A stretch of DNA of 64,000 bases from Fluctibacter corallii (GCF_025751585.1 NZ_JAOWKX010000004.1:346949-410948), one strand, 5' to 3'. Positions 39,035-47,790 are shown, counted from the stretch's first letter. The notes: generated by a model not told the origin, from the letters alone. Numbers and translations: made by a program.

Positions 39035-39119
39035 TTCAACAGGTTACACTTAGCCAGTGTTTTTGTTGAAAGCGAACGGTATAGCAATGAATGCTCCAAT
39101 GCTTTTTAATACCGTTTTT
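39035..39119 (+). other. Second structured block with terminator-like end
   Basis: A nested hairpin is formed by TTCAACA (39035-39041)/TGTTGAA (39064-39070) around ACACT/AGTGT (39046-39050/39056-39060). A second hairpin, AACGGTAT (39075-39082)/ATACCGTT (39109-39116), has an inner AGCA/TGCT pairing and is followed by T residues. This could be a second small RNA, or the folded leader of the ABC operon that starts at 39252. Confidence 0.4.
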
Positions 39120-39251
39120 GTGTTGATAGTAAATAAATACTGCTAACAATATTCTCTCGGCTTTTTGGGCCTCCGACCAGCTTGAAAAAAATCTTGAAGA
39201 CATTATATCTGGCGGGTAAACGAATAACTCCTAGATCGTAACAGGGTACGT

Positions 39252-40178
39252 ATGATCAGTGTAAAAAATGTTATTAAAAAATTTGGCGATTTTATCGCTG
39301 TAGACGGGTTAAGTTTTGATATTAAGCCCGGTGATGTGGTGGGGTTTTTAGGACCTAATGGTGCCGGGAAGTCCACGACGATGAAAATTCTGACAGGATT
39401 TATCGAGCCAACTGAAGGCGAGGTCAGAGTGGGTAACATGGCGATGGATCAGTCGCGTAAAGACATCCAAACTAAAATCGGATATTTACCCGAGGGAGCG
39501 CCCGCCTACGGTGATATGACACCCGCACAGTTTCTTCATTTTATTGCAGAAGTGCGGGGCTTAAAAGGTGATGCTAAACATGCACGTATTAAAGAAGTCG
39601 TGCAGCAAGTTGAGCTACAAGATGTACTAGATAAGCCCATCGACAATCTCTCGAAAGGCTTTAAGCGCAGAGTTGGGCTGGCTCAAGCAATACTGCATGA
39701 TCCTGAGATTTTAATTCTGGATGAACCGACCGATGGCCTTGATCCCAACCAGAAACATCAGGTTAGGCAGTTAATTCAGAACTTATCTAAAGATAAAATC
39801 GTTATTATTTCCACACATATCCTTGAAGAAGTGACGGCTGTTTGCAACCGAGTCATGATCATTGCTGATGGTCATTTGCGTTTTGACAGCACGCCGCAAG
39901 CGTTACTACAACGTTCACGCTTTTATCAAGCGGTATCGTTACATCTGAGCTATTCCGCAGATATTTCGGGTTTGGCAGAACTACCCGGCGTCGAGGATAT
40001 GGAGGTCGACATGCACTCTGGCAAGGTCACGTTATTCCCTGAAGAAGGTAAAGAAATAGTGCATCTGGTTAATGAACATGTGCAGCAGCGTAAACTGCCT
40101 GTTGATATGTTGTTTGTTGAACAGGGGCGGTTAGATGAAGTGTTCAGAGCATTAACGTTGGGGGCGACAGCAAGATGA
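39252..40178 (+). CDS. ABC transporter ATP-binding protein (GldA-like)
   Basis: This is the nucleotide-binding subunit of an export-type ABC system resembling GldA of the gliding-motility GldAFG complex. The 308 residues show Walker A in GPNGAGKSTT (about residues 36-45), the signature LSKGFKRRVGLAQAIL, Walker B LILDEPTDGLD and the switch His in ISTHI. A C-terminal about 80-residue extension is typical of drug or copper-type exporters. The ATG lies in a GGGTACGT context; the gene overlaps the permease gene by 4 bases (ATGA). It is the first of four genes that form one operon. Gliding itself is unlikely in this organism group; related sets are common in gammaproteobacteria without a known cargo. 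Confidence 0.9.
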   Translation: MISVKNVIKKFGDFIAVDGLSFDIKPGDVVGFLGPNGAGKSTTMKILTGFIEPTEGEVRVGNMAMDQSRKDIQTKIGYLPEGAPAYGDMTPAQFLHFIAEVRGLKGDAKHARIKEVVQQVELQDVLDKPIDNLSKGFKRRVGLAQAILHDPEILILDEPTDGLDPNQKHQVRQLIQNLSKDKIVIISTHILEEVTAVCNRVMIIADGHLRFDSTPQALLQRSRFYQAVSLHLSYSADISGLAELPGVEDMEVDMHSGKVTLFPEEGKEIVHLVNEHVQQRKLPVDMLFVEQGRLDEVFRALTLGATAR

Positions 40179-40903
40179 TCGGTATCGTTTTTAAACGCGA
40201 GTTTGCAAGCTTTTTTGCCACGCCTGTGGCTTACGTGTTTATCACCATTTTTCTCATTTTAAGCGGTATTTTTACATTTTTTATCGGTGGCCTCTATGAG
40301 CGAGGACAAGCTGATTTACTTCCGTTTTTTAATTTCCATCCTTGGCTATATTTGTTCCTCGTACCCGCTATCGCAATGCGAAGTTGGTCGGAAGAGCGTA
40401 AAAATGGCAGCATTGAACTATTGATGACGTTACCGATCACCTCATTTGAGGCGATGATGGGTAAGTTTTTTGCGGCATGGGCGGTGTTGGCCTTATCGCT
40501 CATGCTGACGTTTCCGCTGTGGCTAACCGTTAATTATCTTGGAAATCCAGATAACGGCATTATTCTCGCCGCTTATGTTGGCAGTTGGTTGATGTCAGGT
40601 GCATTTCTAGCCATAGGAATGTGTATGTCTGCGTTAACTAAGAATCAGGTGATTGCCTTTATCCTCGCTATTGTCGTGTGCTTTTTGTTTGTCGTGAGCG
40701 GCAGCAACATTGTGCTGGATGCATTTAAAGGATGGGCCCCTTCAGTTGTACTAGATACCATTGCGTCCTTTAGCTTTCTCACGCATTTTGAGTCGATGTC
40801 TAAAGGGGTGATTGCGCTCAATAATGTCGTTTATTTTCTCATTGTCGCATCATTATGGTTGTATGGCGGATTGTTAATTATCGAGCAAAAGAAGGCGGAC
40901 TAA
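40175..40903 (+). CDS. ABC transporter permease (GldF-like)
   Basis: The 242-residue protein is a membrane permease with about six hydrophobic segments, the first at about 15-38 (VAYVFITIFLILSGIFTFFI) and the last near 212-235. The segment RSWSEERKNGSIELLMTLPIT after the second membrane span is the coupling region typical of ABC-2 permeases of the GldF/NosY type. It overlaps the ATP-binding gene by 4 bases and is followed after 3 bases by the GldG-like subunit, so the three products very likely form one complex in the inner membrane. Confidence 0.88.
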   Translation: MIGIVFKREFASFFATPVAYVFITIFLILSGIFTFFIGGLYERGQADLLPFFNFHPWLYLFLVPAIAMRSWSEERKNGSIELLMTLPITSFEAMMGKFFAAWAVLALSLMLTFPLWLTVNYLGNPDNGIILAAYVGSWLMSGAFLAIGMCMSALTKNQVIAFILAIVVCFLFVVSGSNIVLDAFKGWAPSVVLDTIASFSFLTHFESMSKGVIALNNVVYFLIVASLWLYGGLLIIEQKKAD

Positions 40904-40906
40904 AAA

Positions 40907-42757
40907 ATGAAAAATACATTTACGTCTTGGTTAATTGTTGTGTTTGTCACATTGTTATTTTTTGCGTTGGTGCTTCTTAATAATACGTTTTTAAATAGCG
41001 TGAGGCTGGATTTAACTGAAAATAAGGTGTTTACGTTGTCTCAAGGCAGCAAGCAAATTATTAGTGAATTAGATGAGCCAGTGCATTTGCATTTCTTTTA
41101 TTCGGACAAAGCCTCCAAAGGGATGACCCAACTCAGAAACTATGCCACTCGTGTTGAGAGCTTGCTGCAAGAGTATGCGACACAATCAGAAGGAATGATT
41201 AAGTTAAACATTATCGATCCAGAGCCATTTTCAGAACAAGAGGACCAAGCCAATCAATATGGGTTAACAGCAGCGACTATTGGCACGGCGGGCGAGGCCA
41301 TATATCTTGGGCTTGCGGCAACAAATTCAGTAGATGATCAGCAAATCATTGCGTTTTTTGATCCATCGCAAGAGCGCTTTTTAGAGTATGAAGTGAGTAA
41401 ACTTCTTTACCAACTTAGCGATCCTGAACCTGTACATGTCACTGTGCTTTCAGACTTACCGGTGGCGGGTGGTCCTAACCCTATGACTGGCCAATTCTCG
41501 CCGCCATGGGCGTTCTATTCCCAGTTAGAACAGCTTTACACTGTAGAGCAAATTACGGGGGAGGATGCTGGTATTCCTGACAATACCGATGTGCTGCTCC
41601 TGATTCACCCTAAAGCACTATCTGAAGCAATGCTATATGCGATTGACCAGTATGTGCTTAACGGCGGAAAGCTAGTTGCCTTTGTTGATCCGCATAGCGA
41701 GTCTGATCCTATGGCAATGATGGGCCAGATGGGCGTAAATAGCTCGACGCTAGAGAGATTATTCAAAGCGTGGGGCATTGAGTTTACTCAAGATAAGGTG
41801 CTGTTAGATGCGCTAGTAGGTCTTGATATTCGCACACCAGAAGGTGGCGTAGCTCGTCATTATGGCTTTCTTGGTTTAACCGAACAGCAGCTTGATAGAG
41901 AAGATGTCACCACATCTGCGCTTGAGATTATAAATGGTGCATCGTTTGGCGTGTTTAATCATTCACAGCCGTCGCGTTTAACATGGCAGCCTCTGCTCAT
42001 CAGCAGCCAAAATAGCGATCTGATAGACGCACAAATGTATGCATCAATGCAAGATCCTGATGCGATAGCCAGAGAATACACCGCCACCAACGAAACGCAT
42101 ACACTGGCCGTGAGAGTGAGCGGTAGTGCTGATTCTGCATTTTCAACGACGCCAGAAGATGTTCAGTACCCCAAAGCACATACGCCGTCATCCCAGCAAG
42201 TTAATGTGGTGTTGGTAGGCGACACCGACATGTTGTTAGACCGTTTTTGGGTGCAACAGGCTAACTTTTTTGGACAAACCATTCTTACGCCGTTTGCCAA
42301 CAATGGAGATTTTGTAACGAATCTTGTTGAAAACCTAGGCGGTAGCAATGCCCTAATCAGTATTCGAAGTCGAGGTGCGTTTGCTCGTCCGTTTGAGAAA
42401 GTGGATGCGCTTACTGTAAAAGCGGAAGAAAAGTTCCGAGAACAAGAGCAAATTCTGCAAATGCAATTGGAAGAAACTGAAATGCAACTGGCTGAACTGC
42501 AAGATGGTTATGGTGAAGGCGGATCCTTAGTGCTGTCGGCAGAACAACAGCAAGCAGTAGATGCATTTGTCGATAAGAAAATTGAAATTCGAAAGGCATT
42601 GCGCGACGTTCGACATCAACTTGATAAAGATATTGAATCTTTAGGTAATTGGTTGAAATTTATCAATATCGCTGTCGCGCCGCTTATTCTTATGTTGCTA
42701 TTGATGATGGTTGCGCGGTTGTTTAAGTTTCGTTCTACGCGATATCAACAAGGGTAA
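40907..42757 (+). CDS. GldG-like ABC transporter auxiliary protein
   Basis: The 616-residue protein has an N-terminal membrane anchor (about 7-30), a large periplasmic part with the ABC_transp_aux domain (about 40-340; begins RLDLTENKVFTLSQGSKQII and includes a DPEPFSEQ segment and VAFVDPHSESDP), a Glu/Gln-rich coiled coil (about 500-585) and a C-terminal membrane segment (about 588-606) followed by a basic tail. This is the normal layout of GldG-type subunits, which work with the preceding ATPase and permease. Substrate is unknown; a role in moving or sensing cell-envelope material is inference. Confidence 0.85.
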   Translation: MKNTFTSWLIVVFVTLLFFALVLLNNTFLNSVRLDLTENKVFTLSQGSKQIISELDEPVHLHFFYSDKASKGMTQLRNYATRVESLLQEYATQSEGMIKLNIIDPEPFSEQEDQANQYGLTAATIGTAGEAIYLGLAATNSVDDQQIIAFFDPSQERFLEYEVSKLLYQLSDPEPVHVTVLSDLPVAGGPNPMTGQFSPPWAFYSQLEQLYTVEQITGEDAGIPDNTDVLLLIHPKALSEAMLYAIDQYVLNGGKLVAFVDPHSESDPMAMMGQMGVNSSTLERLFKAWGIEFTQDKVLLDALVGLDIRTPEGGVARHYGFLGLTEQQLDREDVTTSALEIINGASFGVFNHSQPSRLTWQPLLISSQNSDLIDAQMYASMQDPDAIAREYTATNETHTLAVRVSGSADSAFSTTPEDVQYPKAHTPSSQQVNVVLVGDTDMLLDRFWVQQANFFGQTILTPFANNGDFVTNLVENLGGSNALISIRSRGAFARPFEKVDALTVKAEEKFREQEQILQMQLEETEMQLAELQDGYGEGGSLVLSAEQQQAVDAFVDKKIEIRKALRDVRHQLDKDIESLGNWLKFINIAVAPLILMLLLMMVARLFKFRSTRYQQG

Positions 42758-42771
42758 ACAGGGACGTCCGG

Positions 42772-43857
42772 ATGAAAAATCAATTATTACCTTTATTTCT
42801 AATCATGGTGCTTGCTGTGAGTGCTGCTAGTTGGGTGTTGTATCATCAGCACGAGCCTGAAGCACGAACGGAGCAAGTATTGTTTCCTGAATTGCGCACT
42901 CAGGCGAGTAGTATTACGCAAATCAAGCTCCAAAATAACACGGGAGTATTATTACATGCACAGCGAAGAGGCGATAGCTGGTACAGCTTATCTTCAGCGG
43001 ATGCTATGTTTCCTGTGAATAACAATAACCTCTCAAATCTTCTTGTGCAGTTGCGAGATGCAAGATTACTTGAGGCGAAAACGGCTAATCCAGCTCGTTA
43101 CGCTAAATTAGGCGTAGACTCGCTCAGAGAAATTACAGAAACACCGTCAAAAGAAGACGACCTAAAAGGCACCGACATTGATGCAATGGGAACATTAATC
43201 ACGTTGAGCGGCGCAAAAACGTTTCAGGTGATATTAGGCAATACTGCAACGTCTGGGTTGGGCAATTATGCTCGTGTTCCTAATAACGAACAAGCATGGC
43301 TGTTAGATCAGGTTATTGAACTGCCCGAGAATTCAGTAGATTGGCTTGTGCAGCCCCTACTTGATATTCAAGAGGAGGAAATCACTCGTGTTAGTCGTAT
43401 TGATGAATCTGGTTGGCAGATCCAGCGTAATGAAGAGACTGGGGAGTTAGTTCTCCAGCCACACGAAAATGGTCATTCGTTGCGCTATGACGGTGTCTTA
43501 GACGCGATGTTGTCGAATATAACCAGTTTGCGCTTTGACGCCATTGCCGCTCGCGAAGAGATTAGCGACATCAATTCAGTAATGAGTCAGTTGCTCATTC
43601 AGTCACAAAGAGGGGATGTTGAGTTACGAGTGTTTGAGTCAGAAGATAGCGCTTGGCTTACCTTCGATACCTTAAACGAAAACTGGCAACATTTGACACA
43701 ACATAGATTTGGTATAACGGAATTTACGGCTCGTCAGCTTAGTAAATCAATGGAAGACTTTTTGCCAGAGGCTGGTGACATTAAAACTGACGTCGATGCC
43801 GATGTTTTAGAAATAGATGAGGGTAATGAACCTTCAGGAGTTGAAACCTTAGATTAA
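42772..43857 (+). CDS. DUF4340-type periplasmic protein
   Basis: The 361-residue product starts with a membrane anchor or uncleaved signal (about 4-22, LLPLFLIMVLAVSAASWVLY). The rest resembles DUF4340 proteins, which occur as the fourth gene of GldAFG-like operons: ITQIKLQNNTGVLLHAQRRGDSWYS, then LLVQLRDARLLEAKTANPARYAKLGVD split as two strands, and IRLGN-like ILGNTATSGLGNYARV. It follows the GldG-like gene by 14 bases with GGGACG as ribosome binding site and closes the operon. The function of the family is not known. Confidence 0.8.
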   Translation: MKNQLLPLFLIMVLAVSAASWVLYHQHEPEARTEQVLFPELRTQASSITQIKLQNNTGVLLHAQRRGDSWYSLSSADAMFPVNNNNLSNLLVQLRDARLLEAKTANPARYAKLGVDSLREITETPSKEDDLKGTDIDAMGTLITLSGAKTFQVILGNTATSGLGNYARVPNNEQAWLLDQVIELPENSVDWLVQPLLDIQEEEITRVSRIDESGWQIQRNEETGELVLQPHENGHSLRYDGVLDAMLSNITSLRFDAIAAREEISDINSVMSQLLIQSQRGDVELRVFESEDSAWLTFDTLNENWQHLTQHRFGITEFTARQLSKSMEDFLPEAGDIKTDVDADVLEIDEGNEPSGVETLD

Positions 43858-43919
43858 TTTGATAGGCAAGTGGGCTGTCAGGAAAGTGTGTAAGTAGGTG
43901 TTTTCTTCAATGAGGCTTT

Positions 43920-43932
43920 TTGGACACCCACT
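43920..43932 (+). repeat. REP-like short repeat (TTGGACACCCACT), copy 2
   Basis: The copy follows a T run after the DUF4340 gene. A CGAGCTCG palindrome lies at 43941-43948; its centre is 23.5 bases from the first base of TGGACACCCA, the same distance as the TTGAGCTCAA palindrome of the copy at 63481. Confidence 0.6.
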
Positions 43933-44207
43933 CAGTAGACCGAGCTCGTTCTTGATTTTACTTTTCGAGTATGGGCTGACATAACGAGGTTGTTTCCGTT
44001 CGACCGCCTACGCCTGCTAAAGATGCTTGATTTGAGGGCGGGTTGTGTACTCGCCCTATGACCGCCCGCTCAGCACTTCACTAGCAGAATGCTGAATTCT
44101 TCGCTCCGAGCAACACGGCGAAAATAGGATTTATCTTAGAAAATGCTTTCTGAGCAGCCACTTTTCCGCAGATGTGTTGTGAGTTTTTAGGTATTGTTCT
44201 CAATGCG
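43933..44207. other. Intergenic stretch with several hairpins, no gene seen
   Basis: The space between the ABC operon and the convergent DUF1415 gene holds the repeat above and two inverted repeats: AGGGCG/CGCCCT (44035-44040 and 44052-44057) and TCAGCA/TGCTGA (44070-44075 and 44090-44095). Neither has a T run. No convincing coding frame is visible. The whole stretch may be a decayed BIME-like element. Confidence 0.4.
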
Positions 44208-44771
44208 TTATTTTTGAGGAGCGGCCATACAGGATGCGAGAAGCATTTTCATAGCATGCTCACCTTTTTGTTCTAAGGTACGCATATTCCTGATTGGGAT
44301 ATTTTCAGGATCAGGATATTGCTTCAAAACGCGTTCAATGCTCGCTTCTCTGATAATATGTAATGTTGGGTAAGGTGACTTGTTGGTATAGTTATCAAGG
44401 TCACTTGGATGCGCATCTGCAAAACAATAATTAGGATGAAATGTCGCAATTTGATAAATACCGCGATATCCGCCGTTGTCAACAATAGCTTGAGCATAGT
44501 CTACTAGCTCGAGATAGTCGTCGAATTCGTCGAAGCCACTAGGCAACATGATTAGTGTGGTTTCGATTGTGTCATTACTGTCTAGCAATATGAGTTCTTC
44601 AAGCACGGTTTGAAGTACATCATTAGAAGACGATGTTGTTTCAACGGTGTAACGGATGCTGTTTCTTACTACTTCGCGTTTGGCAAACGGACATAAATTA
44701 AGGTCAACTACTACATCACTCACCCAGCGCTGTGTCTGGGTGATAATGGTCTGCTCGTCTACTTCCATCAT
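44208..44771 (-). CDS. DUF1415 family protein
   Basis: The 187-residue protein matches the DUF1415 pattern: [21 protein letters not shown] at the N-terminus with a Cys in the LCPFA motif, a [11 protein letters not shown] helix, then [37 protein letters not shown] split into conserved FHP, F and PYP segments, and a C-terminal [12 protein letters not shown]. The function of the family is unknown; Cys in CPFA might be catalytic or bind a metal, which is speculation. Its start overlaps the stop of folD by 4 bases (ATGA), indicating coupled expression with one-carbon metabolism. Confidence 0.88.
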   Translation of the reverse strand: MMEVDEQTIITQTQRWVSDVVVDLNLCPFAKREVVRNSIRYTVETTSSSNDVLQTVLEELILLDSNDTIETTLIMLPSGFDEFDDYLELVDYAQAIVDNGGYRGIYQIATFHPNYCFADAHPSDLDNYTNKSPYPTLHIIREASIERVLKQYPDPENIPIRNMRTLEQKGEHAMKMLLASCMAAPQK

Positions 44772-45625
44772 TCTGAATGGTACTTTACATAAGCTTCGAG
44801 TGTGTTTTCAATTAAGCTTGCTACTGTCATTGGGCCGACGCCACCGGGAACAGGCGTTATCCAGCCAGCGCGCTTCTCAGCGCTGTCAAACTCTACGTCG
44901 CCGACTAAGCTGCCGTCATCCAGTCGATTAATGCCAACATCAATCACTATTGCGCCAGGTTTAATCCACTCACCGGGAATGAACTCAGCTTTGCCCACGG
45001 CGACAACCAGCAAATCAGCTCGTTCAATATGGCTTCGTAAATCGCGCGTAAATTTATGACAGACCGTAACGGTGCAACCCGCTAAGAGTAACTCCATCGA
45101 CATTGGACGCCCAACAATATTAGAGGCACCTACAATGACCGCATTCATGCCTTTGATGGGACGTTTTGTTGACTCGATGAGCGTCATGATGCCTTTAGGT
45201 GTGCAAGGACGAAGGGCGGGGATACGCTGAGCCAATCTGCCGATATTGTATGGGTGAAAACCATCGACATCTTTACTCGGCTTGATTCTCTCTAACACTT
45301 CTTCTGCATTCAAGCCGGCGGGAAGGGGCAATTGAACAAGAATGCCGTCAACGGTTTTGTCGTTATTTAGCTTATCAACTAACGCAAGTAACGCTTCTTG
45401 TGTGGTATCTGCGTCTAAATCGTGTGATTGCGACACAAAACCGACTTCCTCACACGCTTTACGTTTATTTGCGACATAAACATGAGAGGCGGGATCGGTT
45501 CCGACAATAATAACGGCCAATCCTGGTGCGCGTTTTCCGGAAGAAACAATCGCTTCTACGTGAGAGGCGACATTTTGACGAACGTGTTTTGCAATTAATT
45601 TTCCATCAATGCGTTGTGCTGGCAT
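44768..45625 (-). CDS. folD: Methylenetetrahydrofolate dehydrogenase/cyclohydrolase FolD
   Basis: FolD interconverts 5,10-methylene-, methenyl- and 10-formyl-tetrahydrofolate with NADP. The 285 residues (E. coli 288) show the N-terminal catalytic domain with [13 protein letters not shown] (catalytic Lys), [11 protein letters not shown], then the Rossmann domain with [13 protein letters not shown] and the C-terminal [20 protein letters not shown]. It starts at an ATG at 45625 and is followed by an overlapping DUF1415 gene. About 280 bases separate it from the divergent membrane-GNAT gene. Confidence 0.96.
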   Translation of the reverse strand: MPAQRIDGKLIAKHVRQNVASHVEAIVSSGKRAPGLAVIIVGTDPASHVYVANKRKACEEVGFVSQSHDLDADTTQEALLALVDKLNNDKTVDGILVQLPLPAGLNAEEVLERIKPSKDVDGFHPYNIGRLAQRIPALRPCTPKGIMTLIESTKRPIKGMNAVIVGASNIVGRPMSMELLLAGCTVTVCHKFTRDLRSHIERADLLVVAVGKAEFIPGEWIKPGAIVIDVGINRLDDGSLVGDVEFDSAEKRAGWITPVPGGVGPMTVASLIENTLEAYVKYHSE

Positions 45626-45923
45626 AACTTCGATTTTTGTGTGTGGAAAAATGGGTGTCGTATTGTCACATAACGCTCAGGTTTCAAGCAACCTGTTCTG
45701 GTGTTAACCATTGATTTTTATTGCGCTATGACTTCGCTTGGAATATCTGGGGGCTTAAACAAATTAATATGACCATCCGTCAGAATGATAAATTCAAAAG
45801 TTGACCATTTGGTTAAAATAATTAAACGAATTCTGGTGGCTTATGCTATCTTTAAGGTCCTTTCGTATAAGCTTTAAGAACAGAATTCGTTCCTGATTCC
45901 AAATTTTTGTGAGGTCTACTTTA

Positions 45924-46562
45924 ATGGAATTGTCAGCCGTAGAAATTTTTGGCTATTGTGCATCGGCATTAGTTGCGTACTCGTTGACGCAAAGCTCTAT
46001 TATAAAACTGCGATGGATTAACTTGTTTGGTTCATCGTCATTTTGCATGTATGGCATCATTATCGGTGCATATCCTGTTGCCGTGTTAAATGGCTTCATT
46101 GCCATGACCAACGTGTACTTTCTTCGAAAGATTCTCACGCAGCCCAAACAGAATTTCTCAGTATTAAGAGCAAATCAACCATCTAACTATGTCAATTTCT
46201 TTTTAGATTTTCACAAAGAAGAAATCAAACAGCTGTTTCCTTCGTTTTTAAATCAGTCACAACAAACCGAAAGAGAGTACTTTTTACTAATGGAAAATAC
46301 AGAAGTAGTGGGAGTGCTATCTGGATATAGAAATGAAGATGCCGTGTTTGTTGTCGACTTTGATTTTGTTATTCCTGCTTATCGAGATTGCAAGCTGGGG
46401 CATTTTGCATTGGGTAAAGGTAATCAGCTTGCTAAATATACTGGTTACTCTCGTATAGCCGCAACGGCAGATAGCGACGCGCACGCTCAATACTTGCAAA
46501 AACTTGGCTTTAGTAAGAAAGACACGCTATTGTGGACATTCGACGGAGCAAGAGAAGCCTAA
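45924..46562 (+). CDS. YgjV-like membrane domain fused to a GNAT acetyltransferase domain
   Basis: The 212-residue product has two parts. Residues about 1-75 hold three short membrane segments and resemble the small inner-membrane YgjV family (GYCASALVAYSLTQSS, LRWINLFGSSSFCMYGIIIGAYPV, LNGFIAMTNVYFL). Residues about 90-210 look like a GNAT fold: YFLLMENTEVVGVLSGYR, VDFDFVIPAYRDCKLGHFAL at the place of the acetyl-CoA loop, and ATADSDAHAQYLQKLGF. The usual Q/RxxGxG/A loop is not clearly kept. The ATG at 45924 has GAGG 9 bases upstream; a GTG at 45909 would overlap that site. Substrate unknown. It is 34 bases upstream of the DUF5062 gene. Confidence 0.75.
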   Translation: MELSAVEIFGYCASALVAYSLTQSSIIKLRWINLFGSSSFCMYGIIIGAYPVAVLNGFIAMTNVYFLRKILTQPKQNFSVLRANQPSNYVNFFLDFHKEEIKQLFPSFLNQSQQTEREYFLLMENTEVVGVLSGYRNEDAVFVVDFDFVIPAYRDCKLGHFALGKGNQLAKYTGYSRIAATADSDAHAQYLQKLGFSKKDTLLWTFDGAREA

Positions 46563-46570
46563 CAACAATT

Positions 46571-46596
46571 AGGGCTTCTCTATAGAGGGAGGCCCT
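46571..46596 (+). promoter_or_regulatory. Hairpin covering the ribosome binding site of the DUF5062 gene
   Basis: AGGGCTTCTCT (46571-46581) can pair along its length with AGAGGGAGGCCCT (46584-46596), allowing G-T pairs, leaving a 4-base loop. The Shine-Dalgarno sequence GGGAGG (46587-46592) is within the stem and the start codon follows directly at 46597. No T run follows, so it is not a standard terminator. It could limit translation or respond to temperature or a partner RNA. Confidence 0.5.
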
Positions 46597-46857
46597 ATGA
46601 AAAAACTTAAACATGAGCAGCAACTCCTTAAATTAGCGCTTTCGGTTGGCGAAACCTACGCTAAGAATCGAGGATACGATGGATTTACCTCAACCACTGG
46701 CCAAAAAGAAAAAGTAGAAGTTATTTATCGTCTGCTTGTAAATGATAAGTTGGTCACACCCATGCCAGAAGAACAAGAAGATCTTTTGAACATGAAACAC
46801 CGTTTAGCAATATGGGTACGTAATAAATTACCAGAAACCCATCCGTTGGCTAAATGA
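46597..46857 (+). CDS. DUF5062 family small protein
   Basis: The 86-residue protein matches the small DUF5062 family known from Alteromonadales, Vibrio and relatives: N-terminal KKLKHEQQLLKLALSVGETYAKNRGY, a middle KVEVIYRLLVNDKLV and a C-terminal KHRLAIWVRNKLP segment. It is charged, helical and without membrane segments or a signal peptide. Its role is unknown. Translation initiation is likely affected by the hairpin directly upstream. The tRNA promoter begins about 80 bases after its stop codon. Confidence 0.8.
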   Translation: MKKLKHEQQLLKLALSVGETYAKNRGYDGFTSTTGQKEKVEVIYRLLVNDKLVTPMPEEQEDLLNMKHRLAIWVRNKLPETHPLAK

Positions 46858-46939
46858 GTGCTAAAAATGAGCAAATTGAATGAAAAATGTCGTATTTGCA
46901 GTAAAAATAACCGTTTAAAAATTTTATTTAAAAAAGTGT

Positions 46940-46968
46940 TTGACGGGGTGGGGGCAAGTCGGTAATAT
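46940..46968 (+). promoter_or_regulatory. Strong promoter of the tRNA operon
   Basis: TTGACG (46940-46945), a 17-base spacer and TAATAT (46963-46968) are followed at once by GCGCC, a GC-rich discriminator typical of stable-RNA promoters under stringent (ppGpp/DksA) control. The first tRNA starts about 50 bases downstream. Confidence 0.75.
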
Positions 46969-47018
46969 GCGCCACCCGTAGCGAGGGAGGATTTGAAAAC
47001 TCTCTCAAAGCGAAAAAT

Positions 47019-47095
47019 CGGTGAGTAGCGCAGCTTGGTAGCGCACTTGGTTTGGGTCCAAGGGGTCGCAGGTTCAAATCCTGTCTCACCGACCA
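47019..47095 (+). tRNA. tRNA-Pro (TGG), copy 1
   Basis: This 77-base cloverleaf has acceptor CGGTGAG/CTCACCG, encoded CCA, D-arm AGCGCAGC-TTGG-TAGCGC, T-arm GCAGGTTCAAATCCTGT, and anticodon stem CTTGG/CCAAG with loop TTTGGGT (anticodon TGG at 47053-47055). It is identical to the copy at 47476. Confidence 0.97.
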
Positions 47096-47119
47096 TTTAT
47101 CTGTTAAGCAGATTCGTGA

Positions 47120-47196
<77 letters not shown>

Positions 47197-47252
47197 TGCG
47201 AACGGTAATTCGAAGCTGGATCAGCTAGAATAGTTTAACAGTGCATGACAAT

Positions 47253-47329
47253 GGTGGGCGTAGCTCAGTTGGTAGAGCCCCGGATTGTGATTCCGGTTGT
47301 CGTGGGTTCAAATCCCATCGTCCACCCCA
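47253..47329 (+). tRNA. tRNA-His (GTG)
   Basis: The anticodon stem CCGGA/TCCGG has loop TTGTGAT (anticodon GTG). The extra G at position -1 that His-tRNA synthetase needs is encoded at 47253, opposite C73. The acceptor arm has one G-T pair, and CCA is encoded. Confidence 0.97.
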
Positions 47330-47333
47330 CTTT

Positions 47334-47418
47334 GCGGAAGTGGTGGAATTGGTAGACACGCTGGATTTAGGTTCCAGTGCTTCACGGCGTGAGAGTTCAA
47401 GTCTCTCCTTCCGCACCA
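47334..47418 (+). tRNA. tRNA-Leu (TAG), copy 1
   Basis: This 85-base type II tRNA has a long variable arm (TGCTTCACGGCGT), acceptor GCGGAAG/CTTCCGC, encoded CCA, and anticodon loop TTTAGGT (anticodon TAG). It is identical to the copy at 47557. Confidence 0.97.
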
Positions 47419-47475
47419 TCTTTATAACAGTCAATATTCATATATCTATATCGATTATTCGGCTGTATTGCATTT

Positions 47476-47552
47476 CGGTGAGTAGCGCAGCTTGGTAGCG
47501 CACTTGGTTTGGGTCCAAGGGGTCGCAGGTTCAAATCCTGTCTCACCGACCA
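47476..47552 (+). tRNA. tRNA-Pro (TGG), copy 2
   Basis: The sequence is identical, base for base, to the tRNA-Pro at 47019, with different flanks. It is followed after only 4 T residues by the second tRNA-Leu. Confidence 0.97.
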
Positions 47553-47556
47553 TTTT

Positions 47557-47641
47557 GCGGAAGTGGTGGAATTGGTAGACACGCTGGATTTAGGTTCCAG
47601 TGCTTCACGGCGTGAGAGTTCAAGTCTCTCCTTCCGCACCA
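47557..47641 (+). tRNA. tRNA-Leu (TAG), copy 2
   Basis: The sequence is identical to the tRNA-Leu at 47334. It is the last tRNA of the cluster; I see no clear hairpin terminator after it, only a T-rich stretch near 47652-47660. Confidence 0.97.
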
Positions 47642-47790
47642 TTATCTCAATGTCTTTTTCTTGCTAGTAAATCCACGATACAACAGTAAATTTTCTTTGC
47701 TACATCCTTATTTCACAAATTAATAAATACTGAAGTGCTGATCAGTCTTTAAATTAACGCACGTAATTAGTAGGTTTTTCCCATTTCGAC

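Noticed and set aside
45649..45665. ATGGGTGTCGTA upstream of folD as a repeat copy in reverse
   Set aside because: It differs from the consensus at the first positions and lacks the flanking features; too weak to call.
47225..47642. Minus-strand frames over the tRNA cluster (for example those with VRKERLELSRREALEPKS)
   Set aside because: They are antisense translations of tRNA-Leu and tRNA-Pro genes. Such frames are a known source of false hypothetical proteins.
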